A DNA stretch of 64,000 nucleotides, taken from the IMG/VR virus record IMGVR_UViG_3300021963_006848, positions 33,039 to 97,038 of that record; one strand, 5' to 3'. Source of the stretch: a virus. This document shows, piece after piece, positions 37,849-46,303 of this stretch; position 1 is the first letter of the stretch, and every line of letters starts with the position of its first letter. Below the pieces are notes generated by a model, which saw only the letters and a list, made by a program, of their open reading frames with translations, made no database searches and was not told the DNA's origin. The position numbers and the translations under genes were made by a program.

Positions 37849-38163
37849 TTATTCGAAGGAGACAATATGCTCCATTCTGGTAGTAATTGCATCCCACTTC
37901 TGCATATATTCTTTTACAGATGTGTATCTTGTCTTCTCACCAGAATTTAATAACTCTTTAGCTACTGTACGTAAAGCACCGTTAAATGTAGAAGGATAGC
38001 TTACAGTTCTAATATAAGCAGTATTCTTCTCACCTTTAATTACTCTTTCGAAGACAGTAAAGCCACCTGCTCCTGATTTCGCTTTCGAAATAAAGAAAGG
38101 TTCCATTGCTGGGTCTTCAATAATAATGTCCTCTTTTGGGATCGTGTTTGGATTTCTTAACAT
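37849..38163 (-). CDS. Hypothetical phage protein, 104 aa
   Basis: 104-residue soluble protein, start MLRNPNTIPKEDIIIEDPAM. FFISKAKSGAGGFTVFERV, then VSYPSTFNGALRTVAKELL, form a conserved small domain found in many tailed phages as I recall, without known function. Not in the deazaguanine family. A promoter-like GTCG-N20-TATCTTTA lies at 38185-38216. Confidence 0.65.
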   Translation of the reverse strand: MLRNPNTIPKEDIIIEDPAMEPFFISKAKSGAGGFTVFERVIKGEKNTAYIRTVSYPSTFNGALRTVAKELLNSGEKTRYTSVKEYMQKWDAITTRMEHIVSFE

Positions 38164-38179
38164 AACTGATTACTTTTAT

Positions 38180-38443
38180 TTAATTAAAGATAAGAACTTT
38201 TAGCTCATTTTCCGACAATCCACCTACTTTTTTAGCAACAATTTTTCCCTCTTTAACAACAACTGTTGTCGGTAGGGACATAATCTTATATTCTGCAGCT
38301 TTTCCGGAAACATCCTTATCTACATCTACTTCTAGAAACTCTACTCCGGTTTCTACATTCTCTGTCACTACTTTGCTCCAGATAGGAGCGTATGCTCTAC
38401 ATGGACCACACCATGTTGCGTGGAATCTAATTACTTCTGTCAT
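38180..38443 (-). CDS. Thioredoxin
   Basis: 87-residue thioredoxin with active site CGPC in ATWCGPCRAYAPIW (residues about 10-23), followed by EFLEVDVDKDVSG and the cis-Pro strand IMSLPTTVVVKEGKIV (about 56-71). It is short compared with the usual 105 residues because the last helix is trimmed. It likely reduces the phage ribonucleotide reductase, or a polymerase factor as in T7, though the polymerase lacks an obvious thioredoxin-binding insertion. Confidence 0.88.
   Translation of the reverse strand: MTEVIRFHATWCGPCRAYAPIWSKVVTENVETGVEFLEVDVDKDVSGKAAEYKIMSLPTTVVVKEGKIVAKKVGGLSENELKVLIFN
38185..38216 (-). promoter_or_regulatory. Promoter-like site (GTCG-N20-TATCTTTA)
   Basis: GTCG (38216-38213) and TATCTTTA (38192-38185), minus strand, same 20-base spacing, preceded by TTCT. 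It lies inside the end of the thioredoxin gene, 22 bases before the ATG at 38163. The -33 box differs from GTTG/TTTG at one place. Confidence 0.4.
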
Positions 38444-38469
38444 ATATGTTATAATGTACGATTTATATC

Positions 38470-38501
38470 TTAAGATACGAATAAATACTCAGAAAAGCAA
38501 C
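38470..38501 (-). promoter_or_regulatory. Promoter of the thioredoxin gene
   Basis: GTTG (38501-38498), 20 bases ending TTCG, TATCTTAA (38477-38470), minus strand; thioredoxin ATG at 38443. A second CGTACATTA follows at about 38461-38453 and could be an alternative -7 box. Confidence 0.65.
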
Positions 38502-38502
38502 T

Positions 38503-39855
38503 TTATAATGCAAATCTACTACCTATGGTAAAGTTATAGGAAGGATTTTGATTGAATCCGGTATCTCCAATAACTAATGCACCAAAGTTTACTTTGAATC
38601 TTCTGGAAAGGTTAAAATCAAAGTTACTTCCTAGAATATAGTTATAAGTTTCTACTCCTATTACTGTTTTTGAATCAACCATATAAAGGGATCCTAAATT
38701 CGACCAGGCAAACATAGGAGATATGGTAACTCTCTTAGTTACAAACGGTTTAGTAACAAATGCTGTGGCAATTTGTGCAATGCTGGTATTATCTTTTACA
38801 AAAGTACCTGCAAAAGTTAATGCATAACCGCCTACTATTCCTTTTGGCCCCATTAAAATTAAACTATTCGTTACGTTAGGGCTAAAAACTCCAAACATAC
38901 TTGCTGCTGATACACTACTTGAGAGTATCATTACCGGTTTGTAATCTTGATCTAAGAATATCTTAGAGTAGTTAAGAGATAAGTTAAATTGCTGAAGATT
39001 ATCCCATAACATAAAAGTAGCTCCGTAAGATTCTAAACCAGTTAGACTACTTTTTGACACTCCCATTGTCATCATATTAGTGAATTTACCGTCTGGTGTT
39101 AATCCAGAAGCTATATTTGCACTAACAATAGGAGGATTTATTGGTCTCTTTTTTTCTTCTTTCTTTTCTTCTTTTTTCTCCTCTTTCTTTTCTTCTTTTG
39201 ATTCTTCCTTCTTTTCTTCTTTTTTCTCTTCTGATTTTGACTCTTCTTTTTTCTCTTCGCTCTTAGATTCAGTTTTCTTTTCTTCAGTTTTACTTTCTGT
39301 TTTAGATTCAGTTTTAGTTTCAGTTTTAGTTTCAGTTTTAGTCTCCGATGAAGAATTGTTGTTATTACCAGATGATGAACTACTAGATGAAGAAGATCCT
39401 CCGCTTGCTGGTGGAGGTGTAGAAGACCCACTACTTGATGCTGGAGGTGTTACTGGTGGAGGTGGTGGAGGTGGAGGTATAGTAGCAGCGGCTGTAGCAG
39501 CAGCATTTGATGCAGAAGCGGCTGCTTGAGAAGCAGTACTAGCTGCTTGCGTTACTGTATTCTGTATAACTTGTGTTACTACAGTACTGGTTGGGCAAGG
39601 TCTATTTTGTACCTCTAGTATTGTTTTGTTTATCCAAGATTGTGCAACTCCTTGCTGTACTTCTTGTGCTGTAAAAGTCCTTACTTGATCATAAAAAGCT
39701 ACAATAGCACTACCACTAACATAAGTAGTAGTCACTGTTTTAACCTGACCTGAACATTTATCTATATACGTTTGTACTACAACCTGACCATTAGCGGCTT
39801 TGGTTGCTAGTAAAACTATAACTAATATCGTAAACTTGGTTATCCATTTTCTCAT
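38503..39855 (-). CDS. Exported outer-membrane barrel-like protein with Lys/Glu/Thr repeats
   Basis: 450-residue protein. Signal peptide at residues 1-23 (ILVIVLLATKAANGQ), a Cys-containing domain to about 105, an Ala/Pro/Ser/Gly stretch, then a long repeat tract of T-E-T-K, T-E-S-K and E-E-K-K units (about 165-235). Residues 245-450 alternate in strands (SKSSLTGLESYGATFMLWDN, VNFGALVIGDTGFNQ) and end in FTIGSRFAL, an outer-membrane beta-barrel ending. The tract resembles a charged linker. Encoded just before thioredoxin; probably a host-envelope modifier or superinfection factor. Confidence 0.7.
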   Translation of the reverse strand: MRKWITKFTILVIVLLATKAANGQVVVQTYIDKCSGQVKTVTTTYVSGSAIVAFYDQVRTFTAQEVQQGVAQSWINKTILEVQNRPCPTSTVVTQVIQNTVTQAASTASQAAASASNAAATAAATIPPPPPPPPVTPPASSSGSSTPPPASGGSSSSSSSSSGNNNNSSSETKTETKTETKTESKTESKTEEKKTESKSEEKKEESKSEEKKEEKKEESKEEKKEEKKEEKKEEKKRPINPPIVSANIASGLTPDGKFTNMMTMGVSKSSLTGLESYGATFMLWDNLQQFNLSLNYSKIFLDQDYKPVMILSSSVSAASMFGVFSPNVTNSLILMGPKGIVGGYALTFAGTFVKDNTSIAQIATAFVTKPFVTKRVTISPMFAWSNLGSLYMVDSKTVIGVETYNYILGSNFDFNLSRRFKVNFGALVIGDTGFNQNPSYNFTIGSRFAL

Positions 39856-39868
39856 TATGTCATACTAC

Positions 39869-39886
39869 CATAACCGTGAGGTTATG
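39869..39886 (-). other. Hairpin in leader of the barrel gene
   Basis: CATAACC-TCAC-GGTTATG on the minus strand, a perfect 7-bp stem 14 bases before the ATG at 39855. No T run follows. The rest of the 135-base gap (39856-39990) holds AT-rich sequence and no clear promoter. Confidence 0.35.
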
Positions 39887-39990
39887 TTGCTGTTATCTGT
39901 TAATAAATTAATAACACATAAACCTAGCTTTTTACTAGTACAACATTTTAAATTTTTACAACTTAGCTATATTAAACGTAAACTTCTTAA

Positions 39991-40713
39991 TTAATTTTTA
40001 AAAATTCCTTTTTTTACCATTCTATCTAGAATTCTGGCACAAGCTATATCTAGAGCTTTCTTAGTTGCTATTGAAATAGTAGATTGGTTAAATTTAACTT
40101 CATCTACTGTTGCATCTGAAAGTAAAGTCAATTCTCTTGTAGTTTTTGCTTCTCCTAAACCTGATGCACTAAATACTACTCCAGTTTCAGCATTTGTAAA
40201 GCGAACTTGTAAACCTAAACGAGTAACTACCATGTTTTTTACTCCATCCTTTAAGTTAATAGTTTCATCTTCTGAAATTGAGTAATCATACACCTCTATT
40301 GTAACAAAATACTCAGCTAAATTGATTTTACCTCTACCGTCAAGTTTATTTTCAGATATTCCTGCTTGAGAAGCCTGAAATTGCTTAACCATACGGTTTT
40401 TAATCTCAGTTTTATCTTCTGTAAACTTAAATCGATTAAGGTTCTCAAGATACTCCATTGTAATGTTAGCTACACCTAATCCTACGCGTTTCTCTTTAAG
40501 TTCTGGGTACATTTCATATACTTCATCACTAATACCAGCTTTTAGTATCTGGATAGGGATTTGAGGTCCTTCGTAGTCTAAGAACTTACTAATATCAATC
40601 GCGGTTTCGAATGATGCTTTGTATTGCTCAGTTTGAGTTTTACCTACTGTTTGAGCAATAACACTTACACTGCTTAATAAAAAGCAGCTTAATAATAGAC
40701 TTAATCTTTTCAT
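39991..40713 (-). CDS. CsgG-like exported protein
   Basis: 240-residue protein with a Sec signal (MKRLSLLLSCFLLSSVSVIAQ). KRVGLGVANITMEYLENLNRF and KINLAEYFVTIEVYDYSISED..., then LGLQVRFTNAETGVVFSASGLGE and SIATKKALDIACARILDRMV, follow the strand-helix pattern of the CsgG curli-secretion channel family, forms of which occur in T4-like marine phages. E. coli CsgG is a lipoprotein; here no lipobox after the signal is clear, so channel formation is unproven. May help export the adhesin-like proteins encoded nearby. Confidence 0.55.
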   Translation of the reverse strand: MKRLSLLLSCFLLSSVSVIAQTVGKTQTEQYKASFETAIDISKFLDYEGPQIPIQILKAGISDEVYEMYPELKEKRVGLGVANITMEYLENLNRFKFTEDKTEIKNRMVKQFQASQAGISENKLDGRGKINLAEYFVTIEVYDYSISEDETINLKDGVKNMVVTRLGLQVRFTNAETGVVFSASGLGEAKTTRELTLLSDATVDEVKFNQSTISIATKKALDIACARILDRMVKKGIFKN

Positions 40714-40721
40714 ACATTGTT

Positions 40722-40949
40722 TTATTTTTCTGGTCCTTCATATCCCCAGTTTCTAGGATCATGGGTGTACCTTCCATCAATTCTAACTGTAAGTTCGTCT
40801 GTTACAACAGATAGCTTTTCTTCTTGACCAAGAGCCATTCCGGCAACAAAGTAAAGTTGAAAACTAAGTGCGAAACACACCCAACATAACACTAGACCTA
40901 CTGATGCGTAGGCTGCAAAATCTCCGATTTTGGATAACATCTTTTTCAT
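40722..40949 (-). CDS. Small membrane protein, 75 aa
   Basis: 75-residue protein: membrane helix at residues 11-38 (AAYASVGLVLCWVCFALSF) and a polar C-terminus (ELTVRIDGRYTHDPRNW). First residues MKKMLSKIGDF are basic, suggesting N-in topology. It is followed by CsgG-like protein and preceded by two other small membrane proteins, forming a group of small envelope genes. Function not recognised. Confidence 0.6.
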   Translation of the reverse strand: MKKMLSKIGDFAAYASVGLVLCWVCFALSFQLYFVAGMALGQEEKLSVVTDELTVRIDGRYTHDPRNWGYEGPEK

Positions 40950-40969
40950 ATACGTTTTTTTTTAATTGT

Positions 40970-41305
40970 TTACTCTTCTGTTGATGCTGCTGCTCCTCCT
41001 GTGTTAGATAAAGAAACTCCGTCTTCTTCGTCCATTTTTTGAACTAACATCTTATCTTTATCTGTATCAGAGAACCAGTAGTCTATAATTTTACCATACG
41101 ACCCAATGAAAGCTCCTAATAAAAGTAAAAGAAGTTCTTTCCATTCCTGTCCAACAACTGTTTCCATGTGTATTGATAATACAATACCAAATGTTGTGAA
41201 CATAAAAGTAACTAAGACGATTAAAGTCATTAACCATCTTCTTTTCATCATTAAGTTTAGCAGGTCTTTGAATCCGCTTGGTTGATTTTCCATATTATTT
41301 ACCAT
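40970..41305 (-). CDS. Membrane protein with two helices, 111 aa
   Basis: 111-residue protein: helices at about residues 22-48 (WLMTLIVLVTFMFTTFGIVL) and 56-78 (LLLLLLGAFIGSYGKIIDYW), charged ends. As I recall, similar short proteins in T4-like phages carry a 'holin-like' or membrane-anchor label. It overlaps the next gene by 7 bases. Could be a second holin-like protein, but the lysis cassette is elsewhere. Confidence 0.6.
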   Translation of the reverse strand: MVNNMENQPSGFKDLLNLMMKRRWLMTLIVLVTFMFTTFGIVLSIHMETVVGQEWKELLLLLLGAFIGSYGKIIDYWFSDTDKDKMLVQKMDEEDGVSLSNTGGAAASTEE

Positions 41306-41628
41306 TTAGGGGCTTCTTCTTTAAATTCATCTCCTTCCTTTTTCTTAGGTTTAGGTTCTGCTTTAGCAGCTGGATTAGCAGCTGGTTTTTCAATTACTCT
41401 TTCTTTGATGATAGTATTAGTACCACCTGCAGCTTGTTGCTGTTGGTTAGAGTTTGTAATGTTAATTACTGGAGCTGCTTGTTGTACTGGAGCTGGTTCA
41501 TCACCACCTGTTAATTGGGTTACTCCCCAAGTACCAACACCCATAATAGCGGTAGTTGCTACACCGATAATGGTCTTTTTTAATCCAGACCAAGTACCGT
41601 CATTGTTTTGTTCTAATTCTTCTGACAT
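41299..41628 (-). CDS. Small membrane protein, Ala/Pro/Lys-rich tail, 109 aa
   Basis: 109-residue protein with one hydrophobic helix near residues 17-40 (KKTIIGVATTAIMGVGTWGVTQL), a central Gln/Asn/Thr-rich stretch (ITNSNQQQQAAGGTNT) and a Lys/Pro/Ala tail (AANPAAKAEPKPKKKEGDE). Similar tails occur in 16937-17188. Function unknown; expressed with the neighbouring small membrane proteins. Confidence 0.6.
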   Translation of the reverse strand: MSEELEQNNDGTWSGLKKTIIGVATTAIMGVGTWGVTQLTGGDEPAPVQQAAPVINITNSNQQQQAAGGTNTIIKERVIEKPAANPAAKAEPKPKKKEGDEFKEEAPKW

Positions 41629-41640
41629 TTTTATTAATTT

Positions 41641-42006
41641 TTAAAGTTTGTTAAAATCTGTTATTCCTAATTGATTATTATTTGAATCAAATAGTCCAAT
41701 TCTGTAAGCTGATGAAGGTAATGCTGAAGTGTATACTTTAAGTATATTATCACCTGCTTTTACCATCATAGTTTCTTTAGATACTACCTTATTGGATATA
41801 TCAAAGATTTTTATTGTTACTAATTGTGAAACCTCCATCTTAACATTCATCGCAACTTCTGTTGTTACGAATGCAGATTCTAATTTGATACCAACTGCAT
41901 CTTTAATTTGCAATTGTTCCTTAACTTGTTGTTCAGGTAATATATCATCTTTGTAACAACCTGTTAAACTAAGCATTACTAATGCTACTAAAGTTAATTT
42001 TCTCAT
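41641..42006 (-). CDS. Lipoprotein with T9SS-CTD-like C-terminus
   Basis: 121-residue lipoprotein: signal with lipobox L-T-G-C at Cys17 (MRKLTLVALVMLSLTGC). Residues about 65-121 (VTIKIFDISNKVVSKETMMV...GDNILKVYTSALPSSAYRI) resemble the beta-sandwich C-terminal domain that directs Bacteroidota proteins to type IX secretion (I-x-I-x-D-x-x-G-x-x-V...). A lipid anchor plus such a domain is odd. Paired with the similar 42008-42349. Confidence 0.55.
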   Translation of the reverse strand: MRKLTLVALVMLSLTGCYKDDILPEQQVKEQLQIKDAVGIKLESAFVTTEVAMNVKMEVSQLVTIKIFDISNKVVSKETMMVKAGDNILKVYTSALPSSAYRIGLFDSNNNQLGITDFNKL

Positions 42007-42007
42007 C

Positions 42008-42349
42008 TTATTTAATTATTATTGTTGTTTTACTTATCTCTTTTTTAGTAACATCTTCTAGTAACAAATATAAATACGTAGACTGTATTGAGTTCGTGTA
42101 AATCTTCTTAACATTTTCCCCAAGCTGTCCTATAAATTTCTCTCTACTGATTACTTGACCGCTTTCTTTATCGACTAGTGTTAATGTATACGTTCCAGCA
42201 GATGGTAAATCAAAGTAAATTGATTGTCCGTTTACTACTCTACTTTCACCAACACTAAATATCTTTTCAACAGGTGGAGTTGGAGTTGGTAATTCTGGTT
42301 TAGTACATCCTACTAATAAAATCAACGATATGTAAAGTATGTATTTCAT
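42008..42349 (-). CDS. Lipoprotein with T9SS-CTD-like C-terminus
   Basis: 113-residue lipoprotein, signal ending L-V-G-C at Cys15, then a Pro/Thr linker (KPELPTPTPPVEK) and a beta-domain (GTYTLTLVDKESGQVISREK...GENVKKIYTNSIQSTYLYL) similar to that of 41641-42006. The two may be paralogues or partners. It shares one base with the adhesin gene upstream, so they are translated together. Not otherwise recognised. Confidence 0.55.
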   Translation of the reverse strand: MKYILYISLILLVGCTKPELPTPTPPVEKIFSVGESRVVNGQSIYFDLPSAGTYTLTLVDKESGQVISREKFIGQLGENVKKIYTNSIQSTYLYLLLEDVTKKEISKTTIIIK

Positions 42350-44649
42350 TAGTTTAACTTAATTTTTAACTGCTTACCGTCTTTATTTACTGCATCAGTA
42401 TTTGAAACTGAGGTTAGTCCTAATATCCCATTTAATCCAATTAATGGTAAAAATGTAATTTTATATTCAGTCGTCTTATCTAATACAGTAGATCCATCTG
42501 TTATTAATGAACCTAATGTCACATAAGTACCTCTATCGGTACCGAAGTTTGTTGGGTTGCCTTTTGTATTAAACTCTACTTTTTCAAATTTTAAAGCAGT
42601 GTTGTCGTAGTTTATATTAAACTGCGTTCCAACTAACTCTTGCTGCAATGGGTCTACTGATAATGTTACAACTAACTTACCGCCTATATTTTCACCTATT
42701 AGGTACGCGTTGATTTGATTAGAAACAGTATTTACTGCTAAGCTCATACTCTTTACTGAGTTGTTCGCTATAGTACCTACGCTTTGCTGTGCTGAATGTG
42801 ATAAGTTTACATCACCTAACCAAGTTACGCTTATGTTATAGGTGTTGTTAAGGTTCCCTAACGTAAAAGGTATTAAATTACGGGTAGAGTTAAATTGAGT
42901 TCCCCAATTTGATACTGTTATCGCATCATATTCTGACTTATTGTATAACTTCATCAGATAAGTTAGTGCAGTAGATTGAGACAACGGCTGTACGCCTGTA
43001 AGATGTTGTAATAACTTATAGGTATCTGCTTCATTGAATACCCCGTTTCCGTCAACATCTGCGTTTAAGTATTGAATACCGTTTGTTAAACCTAATCCAC
43101 TTTGATTTCCAAACAATCCACCATCAGCTAATTCTTTGAATGCTAAATAAACATCTGATACACCAACTATGTTACTATATAATGTATTTAGTTCTGTTTG
43201 ATTAGAATGGGTTAATTCCATTCCATGTGGTTTATATGTTAATATAGATGAAAAAGCAAATTCAGCCTGTAATCCATAAAATCCATTTCCTGCTCTTATG
43301 TTTGATGCAAAAGATGAACCACTAAAATTGAATTGAGTTGCAGTATAAACATACACCTCTGTCCAACCATTAGGGTCATATGAATTAAACGTTACTGGTC
43401 CATTCCATAAATCAAATAATTGTAAACTACTAATTTTAGTGGGGTCTGATACTATACCATTTACTTCTCTGCTATCAATTCCAATTCTATATCGCTGGTT
43501 AGTTACATCATATTGATAAATTACACACCACTCAACTTGTCCAGAGGTTGTAGTTGCTCTAACACCACCATTTGATACTCTTACGGTATCCAATAAACTC
43601 GTCAAATCAACTTTACCCAAACCACTTAATTGTCTAGCAGTTCCGTTTACTATATTCCAAGTATTATTTGTATATGTATATCCTCTAGCTGTGAATTTTG
43701 TTTCATCCACATTACCACCAAAATCAACATTGAATGATGCTCTCAATACTTCTCCGTTTGAATGGGTTACACTATTGGTATAGAATTCAGTAAATGTTGC
43801 ATCATCAGGATTAGTCCAAGTTCCAAATTCAACAACATAAGCACAACTGAAATTATTAGGTAAATCATTCCATTGAGAACCACCACCCCATTTAGTTACT
43901 GCGTAATCTTCGTTACCACTATTGTTTGGTTCACCACCTGCCCAGTTATTATATTGTCCTTGTATGTTTCCGTTAAGTTGTCCGTTTGCTGTTTTGATTA
44001 AAGTTCCGGCTTCGGGTCCAGCATCGATTCTCCATTGTCCCTCAGCTACTTCATCGGTTAATGCAAACCATATATTAGCTTGTGGAACATTATTAAAAAT
44101 AAATTGGTCTTCTGATGAAGATGTTATTGTTACTAAATATCCTTGTTGACCTTTGAATGTTTGTTGAGCAGATAATGTTCTTGCATTTGTATAAGTTGCT
44201 CCGGTTGATATTGGTCTATAAAAATGGCCGTTCACACCATTATAAAAATAACCAACAGGATTTACAGTTGCTGCTACTGATAATTGAACATTACCAACTA
44301 CTGAACCTGTGTTTACTTTTAGATTTGCTAATGCTATATTGATATTAGCCATTGTACCTGTTACCACTAAACGAGTTTTATTACCAGGTAAGGTAAACCC
44401 ACTTGCCGGTGTTAATCCATCTAATCTATCTAAGTAGAATGTAGTTCCAGCTGATGGATTAATTAAACTGATTGAAGCAAGTAGTGTTGAAGTTGAATTA
44501 AATCCACTCAATACAAATCCACTTCCATCTTGTGCATTTGTAGATGGAGTAAAGGATTTAGAGTCTGGAGCAGATACACTCTGTCCAACCCCCAAAAATG
44601 GTGTCAATAATAACAGTAATATAACTAATAAGTTTTTCATACTATTCAA
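42349..44649 (-). CDS. Large exported adhesin: C-type lectin, dockerin-like and cohesin-like domains
   Basis: 766-residue exported protein. Signal peptide about residues 1-22 (LLVILLLLLTPFLGVGQ). A C-type lectin-like domain near 155-285 (AQQTFKGQQGYLVTITSSSE, then WNDLPNNFSCAYVVEFG). A dockerin-like calcium loop NADVDGNGVFNEADTYKLL near 530, and a C-terminal cohesin-like sandwich (LVVTLSVDPLQQELVGTQFN, ending KLKIKLN). The combination suggests a sugar-binding, self-assembling surface protein. The lectin call is moderately sure; cohesin-dockerin pairing is inference. Confidence 0.65.
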   Translation of the reverse strand: MNSMKNLLVILLLLLTPFLGVGQSVSAPDSKSFTPSTNAQDGSGFVLSGFNSTSTLLASISLINPSAGTTFYLDRLDGLTPASGFTLPGNKTRLVVTGTMANINIALANLKVNTGSVVGNVQLSVAATVNPVGYFYNGVNGHFYRPISTGATYTNARTLSAQQTFKGQQGYLVTITSSSEDQFIFNNVPQANIWFALTDEVAEGQWRIDAGPEAGTLIKTANGQLNGNIQGQYNNWAGGEPNNSGNEDYAVTKWGGGSQWNDLPNNFSCAYVVEFGTWTNPDDATFTEFYTNSVTHSNGEVLRASFNVDFGGNVDETKFTARGYTYTNNTWNIVNGTARQLSGLGKVDLTSLLDTVRVSNGGVRATTTSGQVEWCVIYQYDVTNQRYRIGIDSREVNGIVSDPTKISSLQLFDLWNGPVTFNSYDPNGWTEVYVYTATQFNFSGSSFASNIRAGNGFYGLQAEFAFSSILTYKPHGMELTHSNQTELNTLYSNIVGVSDVYLAFKELADGGLFGNQSGLGLTNGIQYLNADVDGNGVFNEADTYKLLQHLTGVQPLSQSTALTYLMKLYNKSEYDAITVSNWGTQFNSTRNLIPFTLGNLNNTYNISVTWLGDVNLSHSAQQSVGTIANNSVKSMSLAVNTVSNQINAYLIGENIGGKLVVTLSVDPLQQELVGTQFNINYDNTALKFEKVEFNTKGNPTNFGTDRGTYVTLGSLITDGSTVLDKTTEYKITFLPLIGLNGILGLTSVSNTDAVNKDGKQLKIKLN

Positions 44650-46303
44650 TTACTAAGTCTATTTTGTTTCCTTTAGCATCTACTGCGTCAGATAATACAA
44701 AGTAGAATAATCCTGCAGTATTACTTAACTGTACTTTAGGAGTAAATACTAACTTATATGGAGTGCCTGTCTTAATTCTAGATGTTTTAACTTGGTCAAT
44801 AGAACCAAATGTTAACCTACCGTTTTTATCTGTTGAAAAGTTTGTGATAGTAGAACCTGCATCAAATATGATATTTTCTAAAGTTAATTTAGATTCATCA
44901 TAATTCATAATAACTTCTAATCCTGCTAGTTCCTCTTTTGTCAAAGTAGTTGTTAATACAACTTTTCCATTCTCTAATGTAGATGTTACGCTCAATTTTG
45001 CAGTTTCAACTGCTTTATTTTGATAAGCCATTACTATATTAGAAGATGTTGACATACTCTTAACAACTAATGCGTCTGTTTTATTTGCTGCATTTGTGTA
45101 TATACCGCTACTTATTCTACTTGCTATTACTGCCGGATCTGATGAATGTGACCAGTTCAAATCTCCACCCCATGCAAATACTGCATGAACTTCTTTTGTA
45201 GGTGAATCAATTAATACTTTATTTTTAACAACACCGTCTAACCAACTTTGATTAAGTAAACCACTATACCATCTTACCGAAGTTGATGTACTTGAAGGAA
45301 TCATAGCTGGTGTATCTACATTAACACCCATTACGTGTGCAAATAAGTAGTATGAATCATTTTCGCTGAATTCAGTTTTATTTTTTGTGATAAGACCGAC
45401 TTTCTTTTCTAAGTTCGGATAAGTAAAGAAGTTAGCAGTTCCGTTGATATCAGTCTGTGAGTGTCCTAAAAATGCCTTATAAGCATCAGATACAGTTACT
45501 ATGTTATTCATCCAGCTCTTTTGAAATGCTGGACCTACAAACACACCTACTGAATCACCTACTTTAACCTGTGTAGTAAATAAAGCCTCACCACTAGCAT
45601 CTAATGGTAATTGAGCAATAGGGGGTAATGACCAGTTTATATCTCCACTACCGTCGGTTTTTAATCTCATCAATTGAACACTATGATCAGTAATCGTATA
45701 TCCTTGTGGGAATAATACTTTTACTTTAAACTGAGAGGTATTACCTATTATACCGGTTAGAGATATATTTGTATTACTTCTAGTTACAGGGGAAATGTAC
45801 GTCCCATCAGTATTAATAGAGTATGCTAAGTCTAACTTATGAATATCGTTATATGTGTTCTGATCTTTTAATACAAACTTCTGAGTTGCTATATCACCAT
45901 CTATAGATGCATCGGTTCTCTGAATAGTCAACTGTCCAACGTTCCAGTCATTATTTACTGTATATGCCCAAGGGGTAGCTTGGTATTGTTGGTATAAGCT
46001 AGTAACAGCAACATTTGGTGCTGGAGTAAATGTGTAGTTATTCCATCCTGTATAGAATGTTTGAACGGATGTTCCTTGTGAGAATACTGTACTATTTGGC
46101 ACCATAGCCAAAGCTTTGTTATTAAACGAGTATCTCAACCAGAAATAACGAGGGGCTGTAGTACCTTTTGTTACAGTATACTTAACTGTTAAGGTATCAC
46201 CTACTTTCAGATTAGTTGTTGGACTAATAGTTTGGTTAACTGAAAGTTGTGCAAATGAGTTTAATGATGTAAATAAAGCTAGAATTACTAAAAGGTTCTT
46301 CAT
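44642..46303 (-). CDS. Large exported protein with cohesin-like C-terminus
   Basis: 553-residue exported protein: signal peptide about residues 1-19 (NLLVILALFTSLNSFAQ), beta-rich N-terminal domain (VKVGDTLTVKYTVTKGTTAP), middle domain of about 250 residues, and a cohesin-like end (KVVLTTTLTKEELAGLEVIM, KLTLENIIFDAGSTI). VFAWGGDLNWSHSSDP resembles VTWLGDVNLSHSAQQ in the 766-residue protein, so the two are paralogous in part. The adhesin gene follows with an 8-base overlap. Probably part of an exported fibre or matrix. Confidence 0.6.
   Translation of the reverse strand: MKNLLVILALFTSLNSFAQLSVNQTISPTTNLKVGDTLTVKYTVTKGTTAPRYFWLRYSFNNKALAMVPNSTVFSQGTSVQTFYTGWNNYTFTPAPNVAVTSLYQQYQATPWAYTVNNDWNVGQLTIQRTDASIDGDIATQKFVLKDQNTYNDIHKLDLAYSINTDGTYISPVTRSNTNISLTGIIGNTSQFKVKVLFPQGYTITDHSVQLMRLKTDGSGDINWSLPPIAQLPLDASGEALFTTQVKVGDSVGVFVGPAFQKSWMNNIVTVSDAYKAFLGHSQTDINGTANFFTYPNLEKKVGLITKNKTEFSENDSYYLFAHVMGVNVDTPAMIPSSTSTSVRWYSGLLNQSWLDGVVKNKVLIDSPTKEVHAVFAWGGDLNWSHSSDPAVIASRISSGIYTNAANKTDALVVKSMSTSSNIVMAYQNKAVETAKLSVTSTLENGKVVLTTTLTKEELAGLEVIMNYDESKLTLENIIFDAGSTITNFSTDKNGRLTFGSIDQVKTSRIKTGTPYKLVFTPKVQLSNTAGLFYFVLSDAVDAKGNKIDLVIE

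Noticed and set aside
39138-39431. 97-codon minus-strand frame of almost only Lys/Leu/Arg
   Set aside because: Frame-shifted reading of the same Lys/Glu repeat DNA as the barrel protein.
39080-39529. 149-codon plus-strand frame, Ser/Phe/Val-rich
   Set aside because: Antisense of the Lys/Glu/Thr and Ala/Pro repeat tract of the barrel protein; repetition keeps the opposite frame open.
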